Assembly: GCA_030267565.1 (NCBI GenBank)
Contig: BRXU01000036.1
Location: forward strand, 992,001-1,056,000
Length of the DNA: 64,000 nt
DNA from: Pleodorina starrii
Taxonomy: Eukaryota; Chlorophyta; Chlorophyceae; Chlamydomonadales; Volvocaceae
Direction: 5' to 3'
The notes under the pieces are model-generated. The model saw only the letters and a program-made list of their open reading frames with translations, had not been told where the DNA came from and searched no databases. Each line of letters starts with the position of its first letter. Positions within the stretch are counted from its first letter, which is position 1. This document shows, one piece after another, positions 49,461 to 62,600 of this stretch. The translations under genes were made by a program, and so were the position numbers.

Positions 49461-49714
49461 GCGGAGCGCGTGTGAACTACGGCGCGATCGTAATTTCAAC
49501 TTGCGCTGAGGCTATGCGGAGTGTGGGTGCATGCGGGGGGGGGGCGTTGGTGGATTGCAGGCGTGGTGCCCACACATGCTTCAGCACACGCGTTGCATGG
49601 CTCAGCGTAGCGTTGCGTGCAAGGAGGCGCGCGCGCGACGTTAATCGTGCACGTTACAATGGCGACTCGTTACTTGCGACGAAATGCGATCGTGCACGCG
49701 CGCTACGCAGGGCG

Positions 49715-49840
49715 TTGCGTTGCATAGCGTTGAGGGCGTTGCGTTGCATAGCGTTGAGGGCGTTGCGTTGCGTAGCGTTGAGGGCGTTGCGTTGCGTAGC
49801 GTTGAGGGCGTTGCGTTGCGTAGCGGAGCGGAGCGTTGCA
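49715..49840 (+). repeat. 24-bp minisatellite
   Basis: About five copies of GCGTTGCGTTGCRTAGCGTTGAGG, then a derived GCGTAGCGGAGCGGAGCG. Flanked on both sides by a partly repeated segment (TGCGATCGTGCACGCGCG at about 49684 and TGCGATCGTGCACACGCG at 49910). Confidence 0.85.
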
Positions 49841-50120
49841 TTGCGCGCAAAGAGGCGCGCGCGGCTTGAATCGTGCATGTTGAATTGCCATTTGCGACTT
49901 GCAACGAAAATGCGATCGTGCACACGCGCGATTTAGGGCACGCGACTGAGGGCGTCCTAAATCGCGCCCTAAGTCGCCCGAAAGCTTGCCCTGCCACTCA
50001 AAGCGGCGCAGCGGTGCATGCGCATGCTACATTGCGGAGGAAATCGGGTAGGTCGTGCCGTGGCTCGTACTTGCGCTGCGGGATCTCCATGAAGGGCTGG
50101 GGTACAGGGAGTCCGTGCAG

Positions 50121-51834
50121 AGGTGCAGCGTTTGCCTCAACGACCCGCAGGCCGTTTACCGGTAATTAGCGTCGGGCTTTCACACTCCACCGGCCGGATT
50201 GCTACCGTTTGATGCGTTCGGGATCTCGGCCATGGCGAAATCGGCGTGCGTGTGGGCGCTGCGATGGTTTGGGAACTGCACGGGGTGCGGGGTCTGGCAC
50301 GACAGGGAGGACTCCGGGTCCTCCCGCGGCCGAGGGCCTGACTGAGCATCTGAACCGCTCTCTTCTGCTTCTTTCGGCGCATGGGTGGTAGCGGTACGTC
50401 TGGCCCGGGTGCCCCGTCCCACTTAAGACGCACGTTTCCGTTATTCTCTCTAGTAGCATGCGCTGCTGACGGGTCAGACGTCGCCGCTGCATGTCCGGAG
50501 CAGGCCCGGTTGCAAGTCCGCTGGGTTGCATGCTGCAACCTGTGACTGTCGCTCAAACCCCTCTTGCGGTGCTGGTCGGGCTGCGGCGACGGCTACCTGC
50601 GGGTCGGGCTGCGGCACCTGCCATGCGGCGCCCAGAGCGGCCGCCGTGCTCGCTAGGTCGACGTGCGGTGGGTGCAGGAGGCTCGGCGAGTAATAAGCTG
50701 GCGCAGCAGATACAGCTACAGTCGCGGGGCGTTGCGGCAACAGTGCGACTCCCGCCCATGTCGCACTACGCGTCCTCTCTCGCATCCCCGTCCACGAACC
50801 CCGCGCCTGTCCCTAGCTTTTTCGGCTGGCTTATCCAGGCCGGGGCCCCGCCGGCGACCCGAGCCACCCGCGGCGCCCATCGCGTCTGCGCCCGCTGCCA
50901 AGTCTTTGCCACGCATCCGCGGAGCATGCAACAAACGGCACTACGGAGTCGGATTCGCGTCTGGCCCCATGGGCCCCAAAGGGCAGTTGCCCCGCGCTGA
51001 AGGCCTCGGCACCAGCTGCAGGATTGGCGCCACCTCCACCGCGAACGCGGGGGTGCCATGGACGCGGCCGGCCTCGGCCCCGCGAGGGCAGTTCGCATCG
51101 CCTCCAAGCCTGTCCGCCGAGCCGCGTTGGCCGCCCGCAGTTCGGTGTGGGCGGCCTCTGCCCGGCAGCGCCTGCGTCCGGCGGGTTCCGCCGAGGGGCT
51201 GGCCCTTCAGCGCTCGCTCCTGGTGGCTGTGCTTGCATGGTCAGCGTCGGCGCGCCGTCCGTGTGGGCGTACACGGGGCAGGCAGGGTTGAGTGCCCTGC
51301 TGGTGGGAAGAGGTGCGCGCGGAAGATCCGCCGGCGAAGAGGTAAGGCAGCCGGCCCGGCTCGTGTGTGTTAGGGAATGGTGCGTGCCGCGTGTTGCCCG
51401 CGGTCGCTGCCTAGGCGGCTCAAACGGATCATTACCCCGACCGAGCCTGAGCCGCACACTTCGCCGTGCGGCCCCTGTCTGCTCGGGTTCCGACGTTCAG
51501 TGCCGGCTCGGGGGCTCTGCCCCAAATAGCTCCGCTCGGGTTTACTGCCCCCAAATAGCTCCGCCGGGGGTTCTGCCCCCAAATAGCGCGCCGGGGGTAC
51601 TGCCCCCAAAGAGGTCCGCCGGGGTTCTGCCCCCAAAGAGCTCCGCCGGGGGTTCTGCCCCCAAAGAGCTCCGCCGGGGGTTCTGCCCCCAAAGAGCTCC
51701 GCCGGGGGTACTGCCCCCAAATAGCTCCGCCGGGGTTCTGCCCCCAAATAGCTCCGCCGGGGGTTCTGCCCCAAAATAGCGCCGCCGGGGGTACTGCCCC
51801 CAAAGAGCTCCGCCGGGGGTTCTGCCCCCAAAGA
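50121..51834 (+). repeat. Tandem 1.9-kb unit, copy 1
   Basis: Nearly identical to 52010-53690, offset 1,889 bp at the left end and 1,852 bp after a 37-bp deletion in copy 2 (near 52152). Its right end is an array of 28-bp repeats, then a short decamer array. I recognise no gene in it: open frames exist on both strands but match no family and are frame-ambiguous. Confidence 0.9.
51508..51832 (+). repeat. 28-bp minisatellite, copy 1
   Basis: About a dozen units around GGGGGTTCTGCCCCC, AAAGAGCTCCGCC. Each unit holds a GGGGG/CCCCC inverted repeat that could form a hairpin. Confidence 0.9.
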
Positions 51835-52009
51835 GCCTACACCCTTCTGCGCCCGTATGCGCCCATCTGCGCCCGTCTGCGCCGGTCTGCACCCTTCCAT
51901 GCCCTTCTGCGCCCTTCTACACCCTTCTGCGCCCTTCTGCGCCCGTCTTCAGCCGTCTGCACCCCTATGGGCCCGTCTGCGCCCTTCTGCGCCCGTCTGC
52001 ACCCTTCTG
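51835..52009 (+). repeat. Short decamer satellite block after copy 1
   Basis: About 17 units of CTGCGCCCGT/CTGCACCCTT type, ending at the start of the second 1.9-kb copy. Confidence 0.95.
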
Positions 52010-53690
52010 AGGTGCAGCGTTTGCCTCCACGACCCGCAGGCCGTTTACCGGTAATTAGCGTCGGGCTTTCCCACTCCACCGGCCGGATTGCTACCGTTTG
52101 ATGCGTTCGGGATCTCGGCCATGGCGAAGTCGGCGTGCGTGTGGGCGCTGCGAACAGGGAGGACTCCGGGCCCTCCCGCGGCCGAGGGCCTGACTGAGCA
52201 TCTGAACCGCTCTCTTCTGCTTCTTTCGGCGCATGGGTGGTAGCGGTACGTCTGGCCCGGGTGCCCCGTCCCACTTAAGACGCACGTTTCCGTTATTCTC
52301 TCTAGTAGCATGCGCTGCTGACGGGTCAGACGTCGCCGCTGCATGTCCGGAGCAGGCCCGGTTGCAAGTCCGCTGGGTTGCATGCTGCAACCTGTGACTG
52401 TCGCTCAAACCCCTCTTGCGGTGCTGGTCGGGCTGCGGCGACGGCTACCTGCGGGTCGGGCTGCGGCACCTGCCATGCGGCGCCCAGAGCGGCCGCCGTG
52501 CTCGCTAGGTCGACGTGCGGTGGGTGCAGGAGGCTCGGCGAGTAATAAGCTGGCGCAGCAGATACAGCTACAGTCGCGGGGCGTTGCGGCAACAGTGCGA
52601 CCCCCGCCCATGTCGCACTACGCGTCCTCTCTCGCATCTCCGTCCACGAACCCCGCGCCTGTCCCTAGCTTTTTCGGCTGGCTCATCCAGGCCGGGGCCC
52701 CGCCGGCGACCCGAGCCACCCGCGGCGCCCATCGCGTCTGCGCCCGCTGCCAAGTCTTTGCCACGCATCCGCGGAGCATGCAACAAACGGCACTACGGAG
52801 TCGGATTCGCGTCTGGCCCCATGGGCCCCAAAGGGCAGTTGCCCCGCGCTGAAGGCCTCGGCACCAGCTGCAGGATTGGCGCCACCTCCACCGCGAACGC
52901 GGGGGTGCCATGGACGCGGCCGGCCTCGGCCCCGCGAGGGCAGTTCGCATCGCCTCCAAGCCTGTCCGCCGAGCCGCGTTGGCCGCCCGCAGTTCGGTGT
53001 GGGCGGCCTCTGCCCGGCGGCGCCTGCGTCCGGCGGGTTCCGCCGAGGGGCTGGCCCTTCAGCGCTCGCTCCTGGTGGCTGTGCTTGCATGGTCAGCGTC
53101 GGCGCGCCGTCCGTGTGGGCGTACACGGGGCAGGCAGGGTTGAGTGCCCTGCTGGTGGGAAGAGGTGCGCGCGGAAGATCCGCCGGCGAAGAGGTAAGGC
53201 AGCCGGCCCGGCTCGCGTGTGTTAGGGAATGGTGCGTGCCGCGTGTTGCCCGCGGTCGCTGCCTAGGCGGCTCAAACGGATCGTTACCCCGACCGAGCCT
53301 GAGCCGCACACTTCGCCGTGCGGCCCCTGTCTGCTCGGGTTCCGACGTTCAGTGCCGGCTCGGGGGCTCTGCCCCAAATAGCTCCGCTCGGGTTTACTGC
53401 CCCCAAATAGCTCCGCCGGGGGTTCTGCCCCCAAATAGCGCGCCGGGGGTACTGCCCCCAAAGAGGTCCGCCGGGGTTCTGCCCCCAAAGAGCTCCGCCG
53501 GGGGTTCTGCCCCCAAAGAGCTCCGCCGGGGGTACTGCCCCCAAATAGCTCCGCCGGGGGTTCTGCCCCCAAAGAGCTCCGCCGGGGGTTCTGCCCCCAA
53601 AGAGCTCCGCCGGGGGTTCTGCCCCAAAATAGCGCCGCCGGGGGTACTGCCCCCAAAGAGCTCCGCCGGGGGTTCTGCCCCCAAAGAGCC
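52010..53690 (+). repeat. Tandem 1.9-kb unit, copy 2
   Basis: Duplicate of 50121-51834 with a 37-bp deletion, few substitutions, and some rearrangement of its 28-bp units. Confidence 0.9.
53360..53687 (+). repeat. 28-bp minisatellite, copy 2
   Basis: Same units as 51508-51832, with a slightly different order of AAATAG and AAAGAG variants. Confidence 0.9.
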
Positions 53691-56600
53691 TACACCCTTC
53701 TGCGCCCGTATGCGCCCATCTGCGCCCGTCTGCGCCGGTCTGCACCCTTCCATGCCCTTCTGCGCCCTTCTACACCCTTCTGCGCCCTTCTGCGCCCGTC
53801 TGCACCCTTCTGCGCCCATCTGCGCCCGTCTTCAGCCGTCTGCAACCCTATGGGCCCGTCTGCGCCCTTCTGCGCCCGTCTGCAACCTTCTGCAACCTTC
53901 TGCGCCCTTCTACACCCTTCTGCTCCCTTCTGTGCCCATCTTCGCCCGTCTGCGCCCTTCTGCGCCCGTCTACCCCTTTCTGCACCCTTCTGCGCCCGTC
54001 TGCGCCCTTCTACGCCCTTCTGCACCCTTATGCGCCCTTATGCGACCTTCTGCACCCTTCTGCGACCGTCTGCGCCCATCTGCGCACTTCTGCACCCTTC
54101 TGCGCACTTCTGTCCCCGTCTGCGCCCTTCTGCGCCGGTCTGCACCCGTCTACGCCCATCTGCACCCGTCTGCACCCTTCTACGCCCGTCTGCACCCGTC
54201 TGCACCCTTCTGCGCCCTTCTTCACCCTTCTGGGCCCTTCTGCACCCTTCTGCGCCCGTCTGCGCCCGTCTGCGCCCGTCTGCACCCTTCTGCACCCTTC
54301 TGCGCCCGTCTGCACCCTTCTGCATCCTTCTGCGCCCGTCTACGCCCTTCTGCGCCCTTCTGAGCCTGTCTGCGACCGTCTGCACCCGTCTGCGCACGTC
54401 TGCGCCTATCTGCGCCCTTCTGCACCCTTGTGGGCCCGTCTGCACCCTTCTACACCCGTCTGCGCCCGTCTGCGCCCGTCTGCGCCCGTCTGCGCCCGTC
54501 TGCACCCTTCTGCACCCTTCTGCGCCCGTCTGCGCCCGTCTGCGCCCGTCTGCACCCTTCTGCGCCCGTCTGCGCCTATCTGCTCCCTTCTGCACCCTTC
54601 TGGGCCCGTCTGCACCCTTTTACACCCGTCTGCGCCCGTCTGCGCCCGTCTGCGCCCGTCTGCACCCTTCTGCGCACTTCTGTCCCCGTCTGCGCCCTTC
54701 TGCGCCGGTCTGCACCCGTCTACGCCCATCTGCACCCGTCTGCACCCTTCTACGCCCGTCTGCACCCGTCTGCACCCTTCTGCGCCCTTCTTCACCCTTC
54801 TGGGCCCTTCTGCGCCCTTCTGCGCCCGTCTGCGCCCGTCTGCGCCCGTCTGCACCCTTCTGCACCCTTCTGCGCCCGTCTGCACCCTTCTGCATCCTTC
54901 TGCGCCCGTCTACGTCCTTCTGCGCCCTTCTGAGCCTGTCTGCGCCCGTCTGCACCCGTCTGCGCACGTCTGCGCCTATCTGCGCCCTTCTGCACCCTTC
55001 TGGGCCCGTCTGCACCCTTCTACACCCGTCTGCGCCCGTCTGCGCCCGTCTGCGCCCGTCTGCACCCTTCTGCACCCGTCTGCGCCCGTCTACACCCATC
55101 TGCGCCCGTCTGCGCCCTTCTGCACCCTTCTGCACCCGTATGTGCTCTTCTGCACCCTTCTGCGCCCGCCTGCGCCCGTCTGCGCCCTTCTACGCCCGTC
55201 TGCGCCCGTCTGCGCCCTTCTGCACCCTTCTGCGCCCGTCTGCACCCTTCTACGCCCTTCTGTGCCCTCCTGCGCCCTTCTACACCCTTCTGCTCCCTTC
55301 TGCACCCTTCTACACCCTTATGCGCCCGTCTACGCCCTTCTGCGCCCTTCTGTGCCTGTCTGCGCCCGTCTGCACCCGTCTGCGCCCGTCTGCGCCCGTC
55401 TGCACCCTTCTGCACCCGTCTGCGCCCTTCTACGCCAGTCTGTGCCCGTCTGCGCCCTTCTGCGCCCTTCTGCGCCCGTCTGCGCCCGTCTGCGCCCGTC
55501 TGCACCCTTCTGAGCCCGTCTGCGCCCTTCTAAGCCCTTCTGTGCCCTTCGGCGCCCGTCTGCGCCCGTCTGCATCCGTCTGCACCCTTCTACGCCCTTC
55601 TGCGCCCATCTGGGCCCGTCTGCACCCTTCTGCACCCTTCTGCGCCCGTCTGCACCCTTCTGCACCCTTCTGGGCCCTTCTGCGCCCTTCTGCGCCCGTC
55701 TGCGCCCGTCTGCACCCTTCTGAGCCCGTCTGCGCCCTTCTACGCCCTTCTGTGCCCTTCGGCGCCCGTCTGCGCCCTTCTGCACCCTTCTGCGCCCTTC
55801 TGCACCCTTCTGGGCCCTTCTGCGCCCTTCTGCGCCCGTCTGCGCCCGTCTGCGCCCGTCTGCACCCTTCTGAGCCCGTCTGCGCCCTTCTACGCCCTTC
55901 TGTGCCCTTCGGCGCCCGTCTGCGCCCGTCTGCATCCGTCTGCACCCTTCTAAGCCCTTCTGCGCCCTTCTACGCCCGTCTGTGCCCGTCTGCGCCCTTC
56001 TTCACCCTTCTGGGCCCTTCTCCGCCCTTCTGCGCCCATCTGCGCCCGTCTGCGCCCGTCTGCACCCTTCTGCACCCGTCTGCGCCCTTCTACGCCCGTC
56101 TGTGCCCGTATGCGCCCTTCTACGCCTTTCTGCGCCCTTCTACGCCCGTCTGTGCCCGTCTGCGCCCTTCTTAACCCTTCTGCGCCCTTCTGCACCCTTC
56201 TGGGCCCTTCTGCGCCCTTCTGCGCCCGTCTGCGCCCGTCTGCGCCCGTCTGCACCCTTCTGAGCCCGTCTGCGCCCTTCTACGCCCTTCTGTGCCCTTC
56301 GGCGCCCGTCTGCGCCCTTCTGCACCCTTCTGCGCCCTTCTGCACCCTTCTGGGCCCTTCTGCGCCCTTCTGCGCCCGTCTGCGCCCGTCTGCGCCCGTC
56401 TGCACCCTTCTGAGCCCGTCTGCGCCCTTCTACGCCCGTCTGTGCCCTTCGGCGCCCGTCTGCGCCCGTCTGCATCCGTCTGCACCCTTCTACGCCCTTT
56501 TGCGCCCTTCTACGCCCGTCTGTGCCCGTCTGCGCCCTTCTTCACCCTTCTGCGCCCTTCTGCGCCCTTCTGTACCGTTCTGGGCCCTTCTCCGCCCTTC

Positions 56601-59600
56601 TGCGCCCATCTGCGCCCGTCTGCGCCCGTCTGCACCCTTCTGCACCCGTCTGCGCCCTTCTACGCCCGTCTGTGCCCGTATGCTCCCTTCTACGCCTTTC
56701 TGCGCCCTTCTACGCCCGTCTGCGCCCGTCTGCGCCCTTCTGCACCCTTCTGCACCCGTCTGCGCCCTTCTACGCCCGTCTGTGCCCGTCTGCGCCCTTC
56801 TACGCCCGTCTGTGCCCGTCTGCGGCCTTCTACACCCTTCTGCGCCCATCTGCGCCCGTCTGCACCCTTCTGCACCCTTCTGCGCCCGTCTGCGCTCTTC
56901 TACGCCCGTCTGTGCCCGTCTGCGCCCTTCTACGCCCTTCTGCGCCCTTCTACGCCCGTCTGTGCCCGTCTGCGCCCTTCTTCACCCTTCTGCGCCCATC
57001 TGCGCCCGTCTGCACCCTTCTGCACCCTTCTGCGCCCGTCTGCACCCGTCTGCACCCTTCTGCGCCCGTCTACGCCCTTCTCCGCCCTTCTGTGCCTGTC
57101 TGCGCCCGTCTGCACCCTTCTGCACCCGTCTGCGACCTTCTACGCCCGTCTGTGCCCGTATGCGCCCTTCTACGCCTTTCTGCGCCCTTCTACGCCCGTC
57201 TGTGCCCGTCTGCGCCCTTCTTCACCCTTCTGCGCCCTTCTGCACCCTTCTGGGCCCTTCTGCGCCCTTCTGCGCCCTTCTGCGCCCGTCTGCGCCCGTC
57301 TGCACCCTTCTGAGCCCGTCTGCGCCTTTCTACGCTCTTCTGAGCCCTTCGGCGCCCGTCTGCGCCCGTCTGCATCCGTCTGCACCCTTTTACGCCCTTC
57401 TGCGCCCATCTGCGCCCGTCTGCACCCTTCTGCACCCTTCTGAGCCCGTCTGCGCCCTTCTACGCTCTTCTGTGCCCTTCGGCGCCCGTCTGCGCCCGTC
57501 TGCATCCGTCTGCACTCTCTTCGCCCTTCTGCGCCCATCTGCGCCCGTCTGCACCCTTCTGCACCCTTCTGCGCCCGTCCGCACCCTTCTGCACCCTTCT
57601 GGGCCCTTCTGCGCCCGTCTGCGCCCGTCTGCGCCCGTCTGCACCCCTCTGAGCCCGTCTGCGCCCTTCTACGCCCTTCTGTGCCCTTCGGCGCCCGTCT
57701 GCGCCCGTCTGCATCCGTCTGCACCCTTCTGCACCCTTCTGCGCCCGTCTACGCCCTTCTGCGCCCTTCCGTGCCTGTCTGCGCCCGTCTGCACCAGTCT
57801 GCGCCCGTCTGCGCCCGTCTACGCCCTTCTGCGCCCTTCTGCGCCCGTCTGCGCCCGTCTGCGCCCTTCTGCACCCTTCTGCACCCTTCTTCACCCGTCT
57901 GCGCCCTTCTACGCCCGTCTGTGCCCGTTTGCGCCCTTCTACGCCCTTCTGCGCCATTCTACGCCCGTCTGTGCCCGTCTGCGGCCTTCTACACCCTTCT
58001 GCGCCCATCTGCGCCCGTCTGCACCCTTCTGCACCCTTCTGCGCCCATCTGCACCCTTCTGCACCCTTCTGCGCCCGTCTGCGCTCTTCTACGCCCGTCT
58101 GTGCCCGTCTGCGCCCTTCTACGCCCTTCTGCGCCCTTCTACGCCCGTCTGTGCCCGTCTGCGCCCTTCTTCACCCTTCTGCGCCCATCTGCGCCCGTCT
58201 GCACCCTTCTGCACCCTTCTGCGCCCGTCTGCACCCGTCTGCACCCTTCTGCGCCCGTCTACGCCCTTCTCCGCCCTTCTGTGCCTGTCTGCGCCCGTCT
58301 GCACCCTTCTGCACCCGTCTGCGACCTTCTACGCCCGTCTGTGCCCGTCTGCGCCCTTCTGCGCCCTTCTGCGCCCGTCTGCGCCCGTCTGCGCCCGTCT
58401 GCACCCTTCTGAGCCCGTCTGCGCCCTTCTAAGCCCTTCTGTGCCCTTCGGCGCCCGTCTGCGCCCGTCTGCATCCGTCTGCACCCTTCTACGCCCTTCT
58501 GCGCCCATCTGGGCCCGTCTGCACCCTTCTGCACCCTTCTGCGCCCGTCTGCACCCTTCTGCACCCTTCTGGGCCCTTCTGCGCCCTTCTGCGCCCGTCT
58601 GCGCCCGTCTGCACCCTTCTGAGCCCGTCTGCGCCCTTCTACGCCCTTCTGTGCCCTTCGGCGCCCGTCTGCGCCCTTCTGCACCCTTCTGCGCCCTTCT
58701 GCACCCTTCTGGGCCCTTCTGCGCCCTTCTGCGCCCGTCTGCGCCCGTCTGCGCCCGTCTGCACCCTTCTGAGCCCGTCTGCGCCCTTCTACGCCCTTCT
58801 GTGCCCTTCGGCGCCCGTCTGCGCCCGTCTGCATCCGTCTGCACCCTTCTAAGCCCTTCTGCGCCCTTCTACGCCCGTCTGTGCCCGTCTGCGCCCTTCT
58901 TCACCCTTCTGGGCCCTTCTCCGCCCTTCTGCGCCCATCTGCGCCCGTCTGCGCCCGTCTGCACCCTTCTGCACCCGTCTGCGCCCTTCTACGCCCGTCT
59001 GTGCCCGTATGCGCCCTTCTACGCCTTTCTGCGCCCTTCTACGCCCGTCTGTGCCCGTCTGCGCCCTTCTTAACCCTTCTGCGCCCTTCTGCACCCTTCT
59101 GGGCCCTTCTGCGCCCTTCTGCGCCCTTCTGCGCCCGTCTGCGCCCGTCTGCACCCTTCTGAGCCCGTCTGCGCCCTTCTACGCCCTTCTGTGCCCTTCG
59201 GCGCCCGTCTGCGCCCTTCTGCACCCTTCTGCGCCCTTCTGCACCCTTCTGGGCCCTTCTGCGCCCTTCTGCGCCCGTCTGCGCCCGTCTGCGCCCGTCT
59301 GCACCCTTCTGAGCCCGTCTGCGCCCTTCTACGCCCGTCTGTGCCCTTCGGCGCCCGTCTGCGCCCGTCTGCATCCGTCTGCACCCTTCTACGCCCTTTT
59401 GCGCCCTTCTACGCCCGTCTGTGCCCGTCTGCGCCCTTCTTCACCCTTCTGCGCCCTTCTGCGCCCTTCTGTACCGTTCTGGGCCCTTCTCCGCCCTTCT
59501 GCGCCCATCTGCGCCCGTCTGCGCCCGTCTGCACCCTTCTGCACCCGTCTGCGCCCTTCTACGCCCGTCTGTGCCCGTATGCTCCCTTCTACGCCTTTCT

Positions 59601-62600
59601 GCGCCCTTCTACGCCCGTCTGCGCCCGTCTGCGCCCTTCTGCACCCTTCTGCACCCGTCTGCGCCCTTCTACGCCCGTCTGTGCCCGTCTGCGCCCTTCT
59701 ACGCCCGTCTGTGCCCGTCTGCGGCCTTCTACACCCTTCTGCGCCCTTCTGAGCCCTTCGGCGCCCGTCTGCGCCCGTCTGCATCCGTCTGCACCCTTTT
59801 ACGCCCTTCTGCGCCCATCTGCGCCCGTCTGCACCCTTCTGCACCCTTCTGCGCCCGTCTGCACCCTTCGGCACCCTTCTGCGCCCGTCTACGCCCGTCT
59901 GCTTCCGTCTGCTTCCGTCTGCGCCCGTCTGCGCCCGTCTGCACCCTTCTGGGCCCTTCTGCGCCCTTCTGCGCCCGTCTGCGCCCGTCTGCGCCCGTCT
60001 GCGCCCGTCTGCACCCTTCTGAGCCCTTCAGCGCCCGTCTGCGCCCGTCTGCATCCGTCTGCACCCTTTTACGCCCTTCTGCGCCCTTCTGCGCCCTTCT
60101 GCACCCTTCTGGGCCCTTCTGCGCCCTTCTGCACCCTTCTGGGCCCTTCTGCGCCTTTCTGCGCCCGTCTGCGCCCGTCTGCGCCCGTCTGCACCCTTCT
60201 GAGCCCGTCTGCGCCCTTCTACGCCCTTCTGTGCCCTTCGGCGCCCGTCTGCGCCCGTCTGCATCCGTCTGCACCCTTCTACGCCCTTTTACGCCCTTCT
60301 GCGCCCATCTGCGCCCGTCTGCACCCTTCTGCACCCTTCTGCGCCCGTCTACGCCCTTCTGCACCCTTCCGTGCCTGTCTGCGCCCGTCTGCACCCGTCT
60401 GCGCCCGTCTGCGCCCGTCTGCACCCTTCTGGGCCCGTCTGCGCCCTTCTACGCCCTTCTGTGCCCTTCGGCGCCCGTCTGCGCCCGTCTGCATCCGTCT
60501 GACCCTTCTACGCCCTTCTGCGCCCATCTGGGCCCGTCTGCACCCTTCTGCACCCTTCTGCGCCCGTCTGCGCCCTTCTGCGCCCGTCTGCGCCCGTCTG
60601 CGCCCGTCTGCACCCTTCTGAGCCCTTCGGCGCCCGTCTGCGCCCTTCTGCGCCCGTCTACGCCCTTCTGCGCCCTTCTGTGCCCGTCTGTGCCCGTCTG
60701 CGCCCTTCTTCACCCTTCTGCGCCCTTCTGCACCCTTCTGGGCCCTTCTGCGCCCTTCTGCGCCCATCTGCGCCCGTCTGCACCCTTCTGCACCCTTCTG
60801 TGCCTGTCTGCGCCCGTCTGCATCCGTCTGCGCCCGTCTGCACCCTTTTACGCCCTTCTGCGCCCATCTGCGCCCGTCTGCACCCTTCTGCACCCTTCTG
60901 CGCCCGTCTGCACCCTTCTGCACCCTTCTGCGCCCGTCTACGCCCTTCTGCGCCCTTCTGTGCCCGTCTGTGCCCGTCTGCGCCCTTCTTCACCCTTCTG
61001 CGCCCTTCTGCACCCTTCTGAGCCCTTCTGCGCCCTTCTGCGCCCATCTGCGCCCGTCTGCGCCCGTCTGCACCCTTCTGTGCCTGTCTGCGCCCGTCTG
61101 CATCCGTCTGCGCCCGTCTGCACCCTTTTACACCCTTCTGCGCCCGTCTGCACCCTTCTGCACCCTTCTGCGCCCGTCTACGCCCTTCTGCGCCCTTCTG
61201 TGCCCGTCTGTGCCCGTCTGCGCCCTTCTTCACCCTTCTGCGCCCTTCTGCACCCTTCTGAGCCCTTCTGTGCCCTTCGGCGCCCGTCTGCGCCCGTCTG
61301 CATCCGTCTGCACCCTTCTACGCCCTTTTACGCCCTTCTGCGCCCATCTGCGCCCGTCTGCACCCTTCTGCACCCTTCTGCGCCCGTCTGCACCCTTCTG
61401 CGCCCGTCTGCGCCCGTCTGCGCCCGTCTGCACCCTTCCGAGCCCTTCGGCGCCCGTCTGCGCCCTTCTGCGCCCGTATACGCCCTTCTGCGCCCTTCTG
61501 TGCCCGTCTGTGCCCGTCTGCGCCCTTCTTCACCCTTCTGCGCCCTTCTGCACCCTTCTTGGCCCTTCTGCGCCCTTCTGCGCCCATCTGCGCCCGTCTG
61601 CATTTTTTGCACCCTTCTGTGCCTGTCTGCGCCCGTCTGCATCCGTCTGCGCCCGTCTGCACCCTTTTACGCCCTTCTGCGCACATCTGCGCCCGTCTGC
61701 ACCCTTCTGCACCCTTCTGCGCCCGTCTGCACCCTTCTGCACCCTTCTGCGCCCGTCTACGCCCTTCTGCGCCCTTCTGTGCCCGTCTGTGCCCGTCTGC
61801 GCCCTTCTTCACCCTTCTGCGCCCTTCTGCACCCTTCTGAGCCCTTCTGCGCCCTTCTGCGCCCATCTGCGCCCGTCTGCGCCCGTCTGCACCCTTCTGT
61901 GCCTGTCTGCGCCCGTCTGCATCCGTCTGCGCCCGTCTGCACCCTTTTACACCCTTCTGCGCCCGTCTGCACCCTTCTGCACCCTTCTGCGCCCGTCTAC
62001 GCCCTTCTGCGCCCTTCTGTGCCCGTCTGTGCCCGTCTGCGCCCTTCTTCACCCTTCTGCGCCCTTCTGCACCCTTCTGAGCCCTTCTGTGCCCTTCGGC
62101 GCCCGTCTGCGCCCGTCTGCATCCGTCTGCACCCTTCTACGCCCTTTTACGCCCTTCTGCGCCCATCTGCGCCCGTCTGCACCCTTCTGCACCCTTCTGC
62201 GCCCGTCTACGCCCTTCTGCGCCCTTCCGTGCCTGTCTGCGCCCGTCTGCACCAGTCTGCGCCCGTCTGCGCCCGTCTGCGCCCGTCTGCGCCCGTCTGC
62301 ACCCTTCTGGGCCCGTCTGCGCCCTTCTACGCCCTTCTGTGCCCTTCGGCGCCCGTCTGCGCCCGTCTGCATCCGTCTGCACCCTTCTACGCCCTTCTGC
62401 GCCCATCTGGGCCCGTCTGCACCCTTCTGCACCCTTCTGCGCCCGTCTGCACCCTTCTGCGCCCGTCTGCGCCCGTCTGCGCCCGTCTGCACCCTTCTGA
62501 GCCCTTCGGCGCCCGTCTGCGCCCTTCTGCGCCCGTATACGCCCTTCTGCGCCCTTCTGTGCCCGTCTGTGCCCGTCTGCGCCCTTCTTCACCCTTCTGC

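Noticed and set aside
49654..49923. Regularly spaced direct repeats as a CRISPR-like array
   Set aside because: Units are contiguous 24-mers without unique spacers, in a eukaryotic context without cas genes.
50137..51779. Open frames of 100-250 aa on both strands in the duplicated 1.9-kb unit
   Set aside because: GC-rich sequence gives overlapping frames on both strands; no domain or intron pattern favours one, and the repeat-rich end changes frame every 28 bp.
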